Part shown: positions 27,391-35,987 of the stretch, in pieces
Position numbering within the stretch: position 1 is the stretch's first letter
Layout of the letters: every line of letters begins with the position of its first letter
Source of the DNA: Zavarzinella sp.
Lineage (GTDB): Bacteria; Planctomycetota; Planctomycetia; Gemmatales; Gemmataceae
Assembly (NCBI GenBank): GCA_041399155.1
Contig: JAWKTI010000003.1
Location: 496,001-560,000, forward strand
Length of the DNA: 64,000 bases
Direction: 5' to 3'
Notes under the pieces: model-generated
Told to the model about the DNA's origin: nothing
What the model saw: the letters and a program-made list of their open reading frames with translations, nothing else
Databases searched by the model: none
Made by a program: the position numbers and the translations under genes

Positions 27391-28899
27391 ATGATGGCTA
27401 CTGTGTTGAAGGTGTTGATTACACGTAAGCAAGCCGACGGAACGGTGAAACAAGTTTCCTCGAAGAAATGGTATGGACAATATCGGGACGCACTCGGGAA
27501 AAAGAAGAGGGTACCCCTGAGTACCAACAAGACCGCAGCACAACAGATGCTGGCAAAGATTGTTCAGGATGTGGAAAATGAAAAAGCTGGTATTGGTAAC
27601 CCACGCAGTGCTAAGTTCCAGCGGATGCCATTAATGGAGCACCTGGAAGCCTGGCGGGAATCGTTGCAGGCGAACGGTAACAGCATCAAGTACTGCAAAC
27701 TGAAGATTGCCCGCGTCAATGCAATCATTGAAGGATGTGGTTTCAGGTTCACCAAAGATCTGAACGCAGAATCGTTGGAATCGTTCCTGTGTGAATTGAA
27801 GAACAGCAAACCTGAGAACAAATCGAACAGCAGCCCCAGCCATGGATACAGCAACCAGACGATTAACCACTATATTCAGGCCGCTCGCCAATTTGTTCGA
27901 TGGTTGTCAGATACCGATCGAATTGAACGGAACCCGTTCAAGACGATCAAACCAGGGAACGTTGCAGTTGACGCAGAAAAGCGTGGGGAATTCCAGCCAG
28001 AAGAAATTGCTCAATTACTACCTGCTACTGAGGGAGGTAAGGTATTCAGGGGTCTTTCTGGTTTTGATCGTGCGATGTTGTACCGTGTTGCACTTGGAAC
28101 TGGATTCCGAGCTTCCGAACTGGCAATTTTGAAGCCAGAGTCTTTTGACTTGAATGCAAACCCTCCGGTAGTGCACTTACGAGCATGTGACAGCAAGAAC
28201 CGTCAAGCTGTTATCCAGACGCTTTCAGTGGGGATGGCCGATGTACTGAAGCGTTATCTGGCTTCCAAAAAGAAAGGGCAGTTTATTTGGCCGGGAACCT
28301 GGAAAGCGAAAGCCGCAGGTATGATTCATCTGGACATGGAAGCTGCTGGTGTGCAGATCGAGTGTGAATCTCCTGAAGGGAAAGAAAAAAGGGATTTCCA
28401 CGCACTGCGAAACACCTTTATCAGCAATCTGATTCGGAGTGGTGCAGATATCAAACAGGTAATGACCCTGGCACGACATTCTGATCCCAAACTGACTATG
28501 AAAAGGTACGCCCGAACGAATTTCAATGATCTGGCGGAAGTAGTCAACGGCTTGCCAGATGAAAAAAGTGTTGCACCAATTGTTGCACCTCCAGCTGACA
28601 AATCGGTACAAAACATGACAATTCCTGACAATTTGACCGAAATTGGCATCGATTTTGCTGAAGGTGAGAAAATCGCCCTAAGTGCTGAATCTGAAGATAC
28701 TTGCGGAGAGATGATTACTGCTGACGAAGAGCAACAAAAGAGGCCTCGCCCGGATTCGAACCGGGGAATGACGGTTTTGCAAACCGTTGCCTTACCACTT
28801 GGCGACGAGGCCGATTATTTCGGTAATTCCAATAATACCAACTCAACCGGTGGTTGGCCAGCTTACTATCATTATCGACTTAGACCGCCCCGACCTTGA
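27391..28899 (+). CDS. Tyrosine recombinase/integrase
   Basis: The 502-residue integrase carries the tyrosine recombinase catalytic set: Arg240 (GTGFRASEL), Lys269 region, His337-x-x-Arg340 (HALRNTFI), His363 (LARHSDP) and the nucleophile Tyr373. Residues 80-190 form the SAM-like core-binding domain. ATG 27391 follows GGAGATA. From about residue 451 the frame runs through the antisense strand of tRNA-Cys (PRPDSNRG, a familiar antisense-tRNA string) and ends 20 bp inside the 3' end of the convergent RraA-like gene. The true element-encoded C-terminus therefore ended at or near the attachment site, and the tail is acquired. Confidence 0.9.
   Translation: MMATVLKVLITRKQADGTVKQVSSKKWYGQYRDALGKKKRVPLSTNKTAAQQMLAKIVQDVENEKAGIGNPRSAKFQRMPLMEHLEAWRESLQANGNSIKYCKLKIARVNAIIEGCGFRFTKDLNAESLESFLCELKNSKPENKSNSSPSHGYSNQTINHYIQAARQFVRWLSDTDRIERNPFKTIKPGNVAVDAEKRGEFQPEEIAQLLPATEGGKVFRGLSGFDRAMLYRVALGTGFRASELAILKPESFDLNANPPVVHLRACDSKNRQAVIQTLSVGMADVLKRYLASKKKGQFIWPGTWKAKAAGMIHLDMEAAGVQIECESPEGKEKRDFHALRNTFISNLIRSGADIKQVMTLARHSDPKLTMKRYARTNFNDLAEVVNGLPDEKSVAPIVAPPADKSVQNMTIPDNLTEIGIDFAEGEKIALSAESEDTCGEMITADEEQQKRPRPDSNRGMTVLQTVALPLGDEADYFGNSNNTNSTGGWPAYYHYRLRPPRP
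28741..28812 (-). tRNA. tRNA-Cys (GCA)
   Basis: A complete 72-nt cloverleaf on the reverse strand: acceptor stem GGCCTCG/CGAGGCC with discriminator U, D arm GCC..GGC, anticodon stem ACGGT/ACCGT around loop TTGCAAA with anticodon GCA, T arm CCCGG/CCGGG with TTCGAAT. CCA is not encoded. It is the target of the adjacent integrase, whose gene runs into the 3' end of the tRNA. Confidence 0.95.
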
Positions 28900-29650
28900 G
28901 GCGGTTCGCCAATTCTGCAATTTGTTTTGCACATTCCATTCTGGCGTGGGCAAACCCCTCCGGTGTGGGTGGGCCGGATTTCAAGTAATTCAGCACAATA
29001 TTTTCTGCATCTGCCAGTAACGGGCAGGCTTTTGCAATTGCCGCTGCCAGGTGGGTGGGGATCACTGCAATTCCGTTGCGATCGCCGTGGATTAAATCTC
29101 CCGGATAAATGGTCAGGCCGCCTGCCCGCACCGGAATGTGCAGGTCCACAACCTGACAGTAACCGTGGGAACATATCGTACCGCCGGTAAAACAGGGAAA
29201 TTTCAACGCCTGCACCTGATCCAAATCGCGTCCGGTGCCGCTGGTAATCAGGCCAACTGCTCCAAAAGACTGGTAGGTGGTGCACATTACCTCACCAAAC
29301 GTGGCTGCCACCGATGGGTCATCCAGGTCCTGAAAAACGACTACCACAGGCCCGGGTGATGAGGCAATTAATTCCACCTGTTTTGATAGTCCCGCGTACA
29401 CATCACCCCCACGTGGGGGACTGCCTGCCCGAAAAGTGGCAGTACTGGCATAGCCGACCATCGGTGGCAGCTCTGGAAAACAACTCTGGATGCGAGAATC
29501 TGTATAGCCCGCTGTACGTGGCTGCACATCCAATAGTTCCAGCACGTTACAAATGGTGGGGGTGTCGAATTTTCGCAAAGCTGCCAGCACTTCTGGCCCC
29601 ACCGTGGGGTAATCAACCTGAAAATTGCTCAAGAGAGGTTCCTTATTCAA
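28880..29650 (-). CDS. RraA-like family protein
   Basis: A 256-residue protein of the RraA / 4-hydroxy-4-methyl-2-oxoglutarate aldolase fold. Family motifs are KFDTPTICNVLELL near the N-terminus, VGLITSGTGRDLDQV in the middle and YPGDLIHGDRNGIAVIP later, which hold the metal- and substrate-binding residues in aldolase members. It may be an aldolase/decarboxylase rather than an RNase E regulator. The 3' end overlaps the convergent integrase frame by 20 bp. Catalytic assignment uncertain. Confidence 0.82.
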   Translation of the reverse strand: MNKEPLLSNFQVDYPTVGPEVLAALRKFDTPTICNVLELLDVQPRTAGYTDSRIQSCFPELPPMVGYASTATFRAGSPPRGGDVYAGLSKQVELIASSPGPVVVVFQDLDDPSVAATFGEVMCTTYQSFGAVGLITSGTGRDLDQVQALKFPCFTGGTICSHGYCQVVDLHIPVRAGGLTIYPGDLIHGDRNGIAVIPTHLAAAIAKACPLLADAENIVLNYLKSGPPTPEGFAHARMECAKQIAELANRLKVGAV

Positions 29651-29806
29651 TTATCCTAAACATTTACTGGAGAAACACTTACGGCGATTTCATTCAGTCG
29701 GTTCTTTTGGAATAATCAGTTCTTTCCGCACAATCGTTTAATTTTGACAATCTCAACAGCCGATATTGGGGAAGACGTGCCCCATTACCGCCGTGAAGGA
29801 ATAACA

Positions 29807-30802
29807 ATGCGTCTAGTATATTTGTTGGGAGTCAGTCTGGTATTTCCACTGCCTGCGGTAGTGCGGGCACAGTTTGCGAGTAGTCAATCACCACAAGTTG
29901 TGTCTCAGTTCAATCAGATGTCTCCTGGTCGAGTGACAACAGCTCAACACCAGAGTCGCAATACCATCACTGCCAGTGTGCTGCCAGTGGCGGGACAGGC
30001 CCCAATGCCAATGACTCCCAGCGTGGGCAATCCGCCAATGGTGCCCACCCCACCGGTGAACATGGCACCGCAGCCTCAAAGTGGGATGCAGCCACTGCCG
30101 AACGTGGGCAACCCAACTTCTGGCGGTACAGACACTTACGTCGATCCGCGCTATGCAGGCACCCCGGTAGCGACACCCAACATGCAAAGCTGGACGGCGG
30201 TAAGTGATGGCCCCATCACCTATGAACTCTACTTCCGGGCTGGGGTCAACCTGCCCTGGGGGAACGATTTTCTCAATGAAACCCTGAATGAAGGCTGGGT
30301 CGCCAGCTTTGGTGGCCGAACTCTGTTTTTTGATTCCGACGGCACCTCGGCATTTGCGGTCGATATTCATGGGATGTACACCTACAACAATTCCGGTTCA
30401 CCATTGGTCACCACATTCCGTGGCAGCACCTTTAATGTGCGTTCTTTAATGAGAACGGGTGTGGGGATTGGCCTCGGCGAAGACATTTTCACCGCAGGAT
30501 CGGGAATTGTGGGCACCAACTATGGCTTGAACATGCGATACGGGTACGATGCAGGGGTCCGTTTTGGGACTTCCCACGTGGATCTGAACCCCACCACGAT
30601 TATTGGTGGGTATTCACGGCATCACGATGTTTACTGGGAACCATTTGCTGGTATTCATGCTACATCGGAAATCCCCATGGGCTCTTCCACCTTTCTGATC
30701 GGTGGGCGGGTTGAAGGTTACTGGACCAGCACCGATGTTCTACCGGGTGGGGGCGATCTTTCTGGTGTGAATGTACTGCTGAGCCTGGGATGGCGATTCT
30801 AG
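29807..30802 (+). CDS. Exported outer-membrane-type beta-barrel protein
   Basis: This 331-residue protein has a signal peptide (residues 1-21, ending VVRA), a Pro/Met/Gly-rich linker to about residue 125 (repeats of VGNPP, PQPQSGMQP), then about 200 residues of alternating polar/hydrophobic strands ending in LSLGWRF. A C-terminal aromatic residue is the usual outer-membrane beta-barrel ending. I know of similar proteins in planctomycetes but cannot name a characterised one. ATG 29807 follows GAAGGAATAACA. Located in the outer membrane by inference. Confidence 0.7.
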   Translation: MRLVYLLGVSLVFPLPAVVRAQFASSQSPQVVSQFNQMSPGRVTTAQHQSRNTITASVLPVAGQAPMPMTPSVGNPPMVPTPPVNMAPQPQSGMQPLPNVGNPTSGGTDTYVDPRYAGTPVATPNMQSWTAVSDGPITYELYFRAGVNLPWGNDFLNETLNEGWVASFGGRTLFFDSDGTSAFAVDIHGMYTYNNSGSPLVTTFRGSTFNVRSLMRTGVGIGLGEDIFTAGSGIVGTNYGLNMRYGYDAGVRFGTSHVDLNPTTIIGGYSRHHDVYWEPFAGIHATSEIPMGSSTFLIGGRVEGYWTSTDVLPGGGDLSGVNVLLSLGWRF

Positions 30803-30837
30803 TCATCTGATCAGGTAAAAAATGTGTTGAAAACAGT

Positions 30838-30890
30838 TACCCGGGTGGGACTTGAACCCACACACCTTGCGGCAGAAGCACCTAAAACTT
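30838..30890 (-). other. tRNA-Leu (UAG) 3' half: attachment-site remnant
   Basis: On the reverse strand this reads anticodon loop TTTAGGT, stem GCTTC, a long variable arm TGCC-GCAA-GGTG, T arm GTGGG-TTCAAGT-CCCAC and acceptor strand CCGGGTA, i.e. the 3' half of a tRNA-Leu. The 5' half is absent; only AAG of the 5' anticodon stem is preserved before unrelated A-rich sequence. Such fragments are left when an element integrates in the anticodon region, so DNA to the right is probably imported. No complete tRNA-Leu is present in the window. Confidence 0.8.
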
Positions 30891-31051
30891 GAAAAAAAAT
30901 CGTCACAACTCATTATTCAGTAACAACTTACGTAGAAATCAAAAAATCACTTGTCATTGGGGTTGTCATCAGATTTCTATGATTTTTCAGCGACTCCCAA
31001 GTATTTTGTTGTTACAATATTTTCTGAACTGATTAATTTTGGGGAAAAGGT

Positions 31052-32221
31052 GTGATTTTTAACTCATGTCCAGAGTGCAAGCAAAAAAACCAACACCGTT
31101 ACTCCAGCGTAAACACAGTACAAGCTTGCAAGCATTGTGGTGAAAAATACATAGTTTCCAAACCAAGAATCAGTTCAGCTGAGATTTCCGAACCAACAAT
31201 CAATCCAGTTAAGGTGTTGGGTGGATTGGTGATTCTCTGCTTAGGTTGCTGCGGAATTGCAGGTTTTGCTTTATTAACAAAAGATGAAAAGTCAGACCCA
31301 GAGATTCAAACTGTAGTCGAAAATCAAGTTACAAGTTCAACGACACCTAGGGTAAATCAAAACAACACCAATTTCGCTCTCGCTAAACCAAAGCCAACTG
31401 CGGCACGGACGGGGATGAGTTCAGCAACTCCGTCATCAACACCCACAAGAGTTAAACCCAAAACACCTATTGAACTCGCCGAAGATGCCATTGTGTTAGG
31501 TGGAGGAAAAGTGGACCGTCGTGGCGAAAACGTGATTGTTCACCTAACTGCCGGATTGTGGCCAGAAGTAAATAGTTCTCTTGAAACCATTGCTCCTAAC
31601 TGCTTGTACCTGCCTAAGATTTCCAAACGGTCTGACATCCCAAACCTACCAAAATCTCTTACATCTGTTTCGATTGGACTGAATCGGCTGGATGTAAAAA
31701 TGTTTGACGATGTGCTTCTGGCTTTAGAAGAGATTCCCAATCTCACAAGCCTCCGAATTTATTCGGGATCTCCAGCTTCATTCCTGCCTCCCAATTTTTT
31801 TGCCAAAGTTGCCAAGTTGAAGAACATCAAGAACTTGGATATTGCAGATCTGGGTGCAGCCAGCGATGTCCATCTGATAGAGCTGGCATCGGTTACTACC
31901 TTAGAACTCCTTTGCCTTTCTTCCTTCAACGAAGGTGCAACCAATCTTGATGAGCATCTGACTTCGAATGGATTAAAGATGCTTGCCAAACTGCCACTTC
32001 AGGCAATTTCTATACGAAATGCAGAACCGCAACACCAATCGGGACTTAAGCCATTACCCGAATTGAAACTTGTTCACTTCTACACATCTGCAAGTATTTC
32101 TGAAGTAGCAATAACAGATTTTCAAAAAACACACCCCGGGGCGATAATCGACATTCAAAGGACTTCAAAATTGCCCAAAAGTGTTTGGGAAGAAAAATCA
32201 CTCGAACACGCGAAACAATGA
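31052..32221 (+). CDS. Zinc-ribbon, membrane-spanning, leucine-rich repeat-like protein
   Basis: The 389-residue protein starts with a zinc ribbon (Cys6, Cys9, Cys26, Cys29), has one membrane helix around 53-75 (VLGGLVILCLGCCGIAGFALL), a Thr/Ser/Pro-rich linker to about 135 and then irregular LRR-like repeats (LPKSLTSVSIGLNRLD, IPNLTSLRIYSGS, LKNIKNLDIADLG, LTTLELLCLSS-like). GTG 31052 follows GGGGAAAAGG. AT-rich relative to flanking chromosome, inside the suspected island beginning at the broken tRNA-Leu. Function unknown; cytoplasmic zinc ribbon and external repeats suggest sensing or scaffolding. Confidence 0.65.
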   Translation: MIFNSCPECKQKNQHRYSSVNTVQACKHCGEKYIVSKPRISSAEISEPTINPVKVLGGLVILCLGCCGIAGFALLTKDEKSDPEIQTVVENQVTSSTTPRVNQNNTNFALAKPKPTAARTGMSSATPSSTPTRVKPKTPIELAEDAIVLGGGKVDRRGENVIVHLTAGLWPEVNSSLETIAPNCLYLPKISKRSDIPNLPKSLTSVSIGLNRLDVKMFDDVLLALEEIPNLTSLRIYSGSPASFLPPNFFAKVAKLKNIKNLDIADLGAASDVHLIELASVTTLELLCLSSFNEGATNLDEHLTSNGLKMLAKLPLQAISIRNAEPQHQSGLKPLPELKLVHFYTSASISEVAITDFQKTHPGAIIDIQRTSKLPKSVWEEKSLEHAKQ

Positions 32222-32782
32222 TGAATAGCAAAATCCAAAAAATCCCTACCACTAACTTTGTGTCCATTTGAAGCTTCTGTATAGATAAAATTCTAGTGCC
32301 AACAACGGTTCACTAAAGAGCAGTAAGCACAGCATTCAAATCGGAAAGAGGGATCTATAAATGGCAACTCACCTGGAGTTCCTCCAGCAGTATCAGTGGG
32401 ACGGGCTGGTCCGAAACGTGAATGACAAATGCACGAGAATATCGTCAAAATGGCATTGGGGCACGCGATGTTCCAACTCTTCGAGGCGATGATGCGTTGG
32501 GAAGAATCCGATCAGGACTTCAATTGGGTTTAGGAGGACCGATTCGACACCCCGGATATCCGGTTCAAGCTCAGCTCACATGGCTGGGAAGTTTACCCTG
32601 AAGGCCGGTGCAGTGCGAAATGGACGCTTCGGGAAAGCGGGAAAACGGTGTTCAGCCGGTGCTACCTTGGTAAGGACGGCCTGGTCGAAGAGTAGCCGGT
32701 GGGCCTGACGGTCAGCGAGGAACAATGTTTGTTCTTGGTGGATTTGGTGGATTTCTAAAGTGATTTTTTACGGATAAATGAT
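32222..32782. other. Decayed GC-richer gene remnant
   Basis: Between 32359 and 32700 the sequence is GC-richer than both neighbours and reads like protein in pieces: MATHLEFLQQYQWDGLVRN from 32361, then in another frame ALGHAMFQLFEAMMRWEESDQ, DTPDIRFKLSSHGWEVYPEG and KTVFSRCYLGKDGL, with stops between. It is a degraded gene of unknown family, probably captured from elsewhere. Confidence 0.45.
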
Positions 32783-33556
32783 ATGACGGTTATTAATAAT
32801 TCGATGAAGCTTATTCAGCAAGAGTTGAATACAAAGCTTGCATATATTCGCGAGTGTCATAGACACTCAGGAATAAAAGGCGAAAAGGTAGAAGATTTAG
32901 TAAGGGACTTTCTTATGAGCAACTTGCCAACCGACTACATTGTTCGTGAGGGAGAAATCATTGACAGCCAAGGAAAACGGAGTAAACAAATTGATACAAT
33001 TATTACCAATAATTTGCACCCAAGATTCGAAAACAAATCATTAAATTTACTCGAAGGGGTTGCAGTATGTGGAGAGGTGAAAACGCAGTTGACAACCGCT
33101 GAACTAGAACGAGTTTTTACAAATTGTAAATCGGCTAAAGATCTGAAACTCTCATCTAGCTACTCACCCGTTTTTGGGCCATTTTTAAGCAGTGATGACA
33201 AAACAGGAGATTTGGCCAACAGCAATATAGCTACTGGTGTACCATATTTTCTGGTAGCTTTTGAAACAAGTATTTCAATCACTACATTACAACAAGAAAT
33301 TGCTGAATGGAATACCAATAATCCTAAACAAAACTTAGATGCTGTATTTATTTTAGATCCACAAATAGTAATTATAAACAATTCAATATCCAGCCATACT
33401 CGTGAGGAGCACAATCAGATTGCCAAATTACATGTTAATAAAGCACTAAACTCAAACGACCCTTGTGTGCTAACTTATTTAGCATCGTGGGTGTCTACGG
33501 TTGGGTTAGAAAAAAGAAATGTTCGCTATGGAATATTGACTTATTACTTCAGTTAA
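32783..33556 (+). CDS. DUF6602-like, putative PD-(D/E)XK fold protein
   Basis: A 257-residue protein resembling DUF6602: GIKGEKVEDLVRDFLMSNLP, then a beta-hairpin with EGEIIDSQGKRSKQIDTIITN and GVAVCGEVKTQL. The Asp in QIDTI and the ExK in GEVKT are spaced like a PD-(D/E)XK nuclease core, so it may cut or bind nucleic acid. AT-rich and alone in the island after the broken tRNA-Leu. DUF6602 proteins are often found in defence-rich regions; the role here is inference. Confidence 0.65.
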   Translation: MTVINNSMKLIQQELNTKLAYIRECHRHSGIKGEKVEDLVRDFLMSNLPTDYIVREGEIIDSQGKRSKQIDTIITNNLHPRFENKSLNLLEGVAVCGEVKTQLTTAELERVFTNCKSAKDLKLSSSYSPVFGPFLSSDDKTGDLANSNIATGVPYFLVAFETSISITTLQQEIAEWNTNNPKQNLDAVFILDPQIVIINNSISSHTREEHNQIAKLHVNKALNSNDPCVLTYLASWVSTVGLEKRNVRYGILTYYFS

Positions 33557-33642
33557 AAAATTTATCATTATCTAATTTCACGAGCAAGCAAGTCTATCCT
33601 GCTGCTTCATTAATAAACCCTGGAGAAATGCGAGATTTGAGT

Positions 33643-33887
33643 TAAACCCAATTTCATGTGTAAATCGGTGTTTTTACGTCTATAATGCGAACCGCGGCTC
33701 ACAAAAACATGATGTTGAGTTGCCAACTCAAGTGTTTAGTACTGGATTCCCGCCTTCGCGGGAATGACGGTTGTAGACACAACCGTCTGAAACCCAACCG
33801 TCGGTTGGGTTTGTGAGCCGATGGCGTTAGCAGCGGTTGGATCGAAAAATACCAGAAACACCGAATTTCAAACTGATTTTGGTTTAA
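33643..33887. repeat. Dispersed MITE-like repeat, copy A
   Basis: About 245 bp that recur at 52329-52555 with high identity. Arms AACCGCGGCTCACAAA near the left and TTTGTGAGCCGATGG..AGCGGTTGG near the right are inverted. Inside are the hairpin GATTCCCGCCTTCGCGGGAA and the perfect palindrome AACCCAACC-GTC-GGTTGGGTT. No coding capacity. It behaves like a non-autonomous hairpin element or REP-type repeat; a weaker relative lies near 50130-50220. Confidence 0.8.
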
Positions 33888-33968
33888 TGATGCGGCAGCC
33901 CAGAAGAAAAAATGCAACGATCAAACTGCGGCGAATGCCGGAGGCTTACAATACAAGCCGATGACGCA

Positions 33969-34769
33969 TTATGCGGCGCGGAAGATCTTTTTCGGCTTCA
34001 GATCGGCCTTCGTCAGGTTCAGGCGGTGCATAATTGGTGAGTAAACTTCTTTGTAGAAGATTTCTTCGTCGAACAATTTCAGTGCCCGGATATTGGCAAT
34101 CCGTTGTTTACTGTCCGAAAGCAACTGATCGGCGGGCATGTGGAAGGTGTTCACCACTTTGCGGAACTGTTCCAGTGTGGCTTCACGGTCGTGTTCCAGA
34201 TAAATTTCCACCAGTTGGCGGAAAAAGTGGGCGTGGGCCGCTTCGTCAATCGACAGCAATTCCAGCACCTTATCAAGGGCGGGATCCTTCTTATCAACGA
34301 TTTTTCGCAGGTTTCGGTAGTGCAACTGGGTAGCCAGTTCCTGAAACATCGTGTAGATCACCGCCGCACGTGGCTCGCCGTAATGGACATTCCATTCCCG
34401 TTCCAGCAGGCCATCCGCCATTGCTTCCACTTGCTTTTCTGTCCGCTTGCCGGATCGCACCAGCCAGTCTTCCAGTGCCAGCGAGTGTTTCGATTCTTCA
34501 TAACCCCAGTTTGCCAGCATCCAGGCTCGCCCGCGATTTGCCCGAACTGGTGGGAGTTGTTTCGCAAGGTAATCCGGCAGATACATTTCTACCATGCAGA
34601 ACGTCTGTACACAGTCCGCCACAATCGGATCAACATCCTTGTTACACTGATCCCACGGAATATCTTCCCGGACGTTCCACCGACGTTTCTTTTCTGCACG
34701 ATCGAAATAATCGCGATATGCCTTAAAAATCAAACGTCGTACTTCCGGACTATCAACAGGTTCTGCCAT
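33969..34769 (-). CDS. Acyl-[ACP] desaturase-like diiron protein
   Basis: This 266-residue protein matches the soluble fatty-acid desaturase type 2 family (plant stearoyl-ACP desaturase relatives). The two diiron motifs are WGYEESKHSLALEDW (ExxH) and LLSIDEAAHAHFFRQLVEIY (DExxH), with further ligands in the MVEMYLPDYL and FQELATQL helices. The family inserts a double bond using ferredoxin and O2. ATG 34769 follows GGGAGAGG. Single gene, no acyl carrier partner nearby. Substrate inferred. Confidence 0.82.
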   Translation of the reverse strand: MAEPVDSPEVRRLIFKAYRDYFDRAEKKRRWNVREDIPWDQCNKDVDPIVADCVQTFCMVEMYLPDYLAKQLPPVRANRGRAWMLANWGYEESKHSLALEDWLVRSGKRTEKQVEAMADGLLEREWNVHYGEPRAAVIYTMFQELATQLHYRNLRKIVDKKDPALDKVLELLSIDEAAHAHFFRQLVEIYLEHDREATLEQFRKVVNTFHMPADQLLSDSKQRIANIRALKLFDEEIFYKEVYSPIMHRLNLTKADLKPKKIFRAA

Positions 34770-35119
34770 GACCACCCTCTCCCACCAACAACCACATGTG
34801 GTGCATTATAAATGATCGGCCGATATACTGTTGCAATTCAGTGGGAATAATTCTCCCAACGCAAAAAAGTTCAAACTCTGACGATAAATGAGGAATTAAT
34901 GAGAAAATGCGAATCCTGTTCATTAATCGCAATATTGCTATATAACAAATTAATTATTCAAAGTTTTTTTCGCCCACGTGCGTCGATACTACCTAAAGTA
35001 ATCATCAACCGTAGTTGGTTACCTGCCGTGAGAACCCGGAATCGGAAAAAAGTGTTCGTCCTCTTTTTTTCTCGGGCGTTCATCATATAACTTTGCGAAC
35101 ATAAGGCATTGACGGACCA
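34770..35119. other. Intergenic region between divergent genes
   Basis: 350 AT-rich bases holding the promoters of the desaturase-like and Nudix genes. A short frame at 34899-35090 has no ribosome site and no protein-like composition. Nothing else seen. Confidence 0.45.
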
Positions 35120-35851
35120 GTGACAGTTGCAGAACTTACAGATCGGATCGCAGAGGCTATCGAGCATCTCAACTCAGGTACCACGCCAAGTGCACGTTAC
35201 GTGTCTGGTGGGGTAGTTGTTGAAGCTCGTGGTCGACTGTTAATGGCCTATTCCGACTTCGCTTATCAGGGTTGGCATTTTCCCAAAGGTGGCCTGGACG
35301 AAGGGGAATCTTCACTCGAAGGGGCTCTGCGGGAAGTTTCTGAAGAAACCGGCGGGGTGGTTGCCAAACAAGCAAAATCTCAAACTATTTTTGAACTGAA
35401 ACCGGGTCGCCCTTACAACGAACCAATCGGTTTTGGTTCCCCACGTGGGGAAGACCTGGAACGACGCAGTTCCCACAAAATGAGCCTGGGTGCTGCCAAA
35501 CTGCTGGATGATGCCGCCGTCGAAGCCTGGATTGACCCAGAACTGTACAAAACCTACAGATACGATGTATTCGACGAACTGGTGCGTCGGCGGGTACGGG
35601 TCTGGTGGATGACCGTGCCCACTTACCATTTGCTGGTCTACCAGGAAGGTGTGGCAGTTCCCACACAGGATACCGATGCGGTAGAATGGCACTTCCCGCA
35701 AGATATTCTCGATTTGAAGCCACCTGGACCGAAACGATCCCGCTCGAAAATGAGCGGTGCGGTGCGGACGATTCTCGAATGGCCTGATTTCAAGAGTGCC
35801 ATTGATAAAGCTCGCAAAGAAGCAGCAGATGCCGGCGATGTAGTGGAATAA
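35120..35851 (+). CDS. Nudix hydrolase
   Basis: The 243-residue protein carries an exact Nudix box at residues 57-80 (G-x5-E then seven residues and REVSEETGGV), which binds the metal and cleaves nucleoside diphosphates linked to X. It is longer than minimal Nudix enzymes because of an insertion around residues 90-140 and a basic helical C-terminus (PKRSRSKMSG). The GTG start at 35120 is the only one that keeps the N-terminal helix. Substrate not predictable. Confidence 0.85.
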   Translation: MTVAELTDRIAEAIEHLNSGTTPSARYVSGGVVVEARGRLLMAYSDFAYQGWHFPKGGLDEGESSLEGALREVSEETGGVVAKQAKSQTIFELKPGRPYNEPIGFGSPRGEDLERRSSHKMSLGAAKLLDDAAVEAWIDPELYKTYRYDVFDELVRRRVRVWWMTVPTYHLLVYQEGVAVPTQDTDAVEWHFPQDILDLKPPGPKRSRSKMSGAVRTILEWPDFKSAIDKARKEAADAGDVVE

Positions 35852-35987
35852 ATCTACGCACAGCTACCTTCTTGTTTTCCTGAAGCGCGCTTCGAATTGC
35901 TGAAAACTTCTTATTCTGACGATTATTCCTTTTATCAGCCCTCTCCTTCTGGTAAATTATGTAAGTTCTTTCATCGCAGGGCACCTG

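Noticed and set aside
28741..28899. The integrase tail PRPDSNRG and beyond as a protein domain
   Set aside because: It is the antisense translation of tRNA-Cys and of the end of the RraA-like gene.
33788..33812. Rho-independent terminator at the perfect palindrome
   Set aside because: No T run follows, and the palindrome is part of a dispersed repeat that recurs in another setting.
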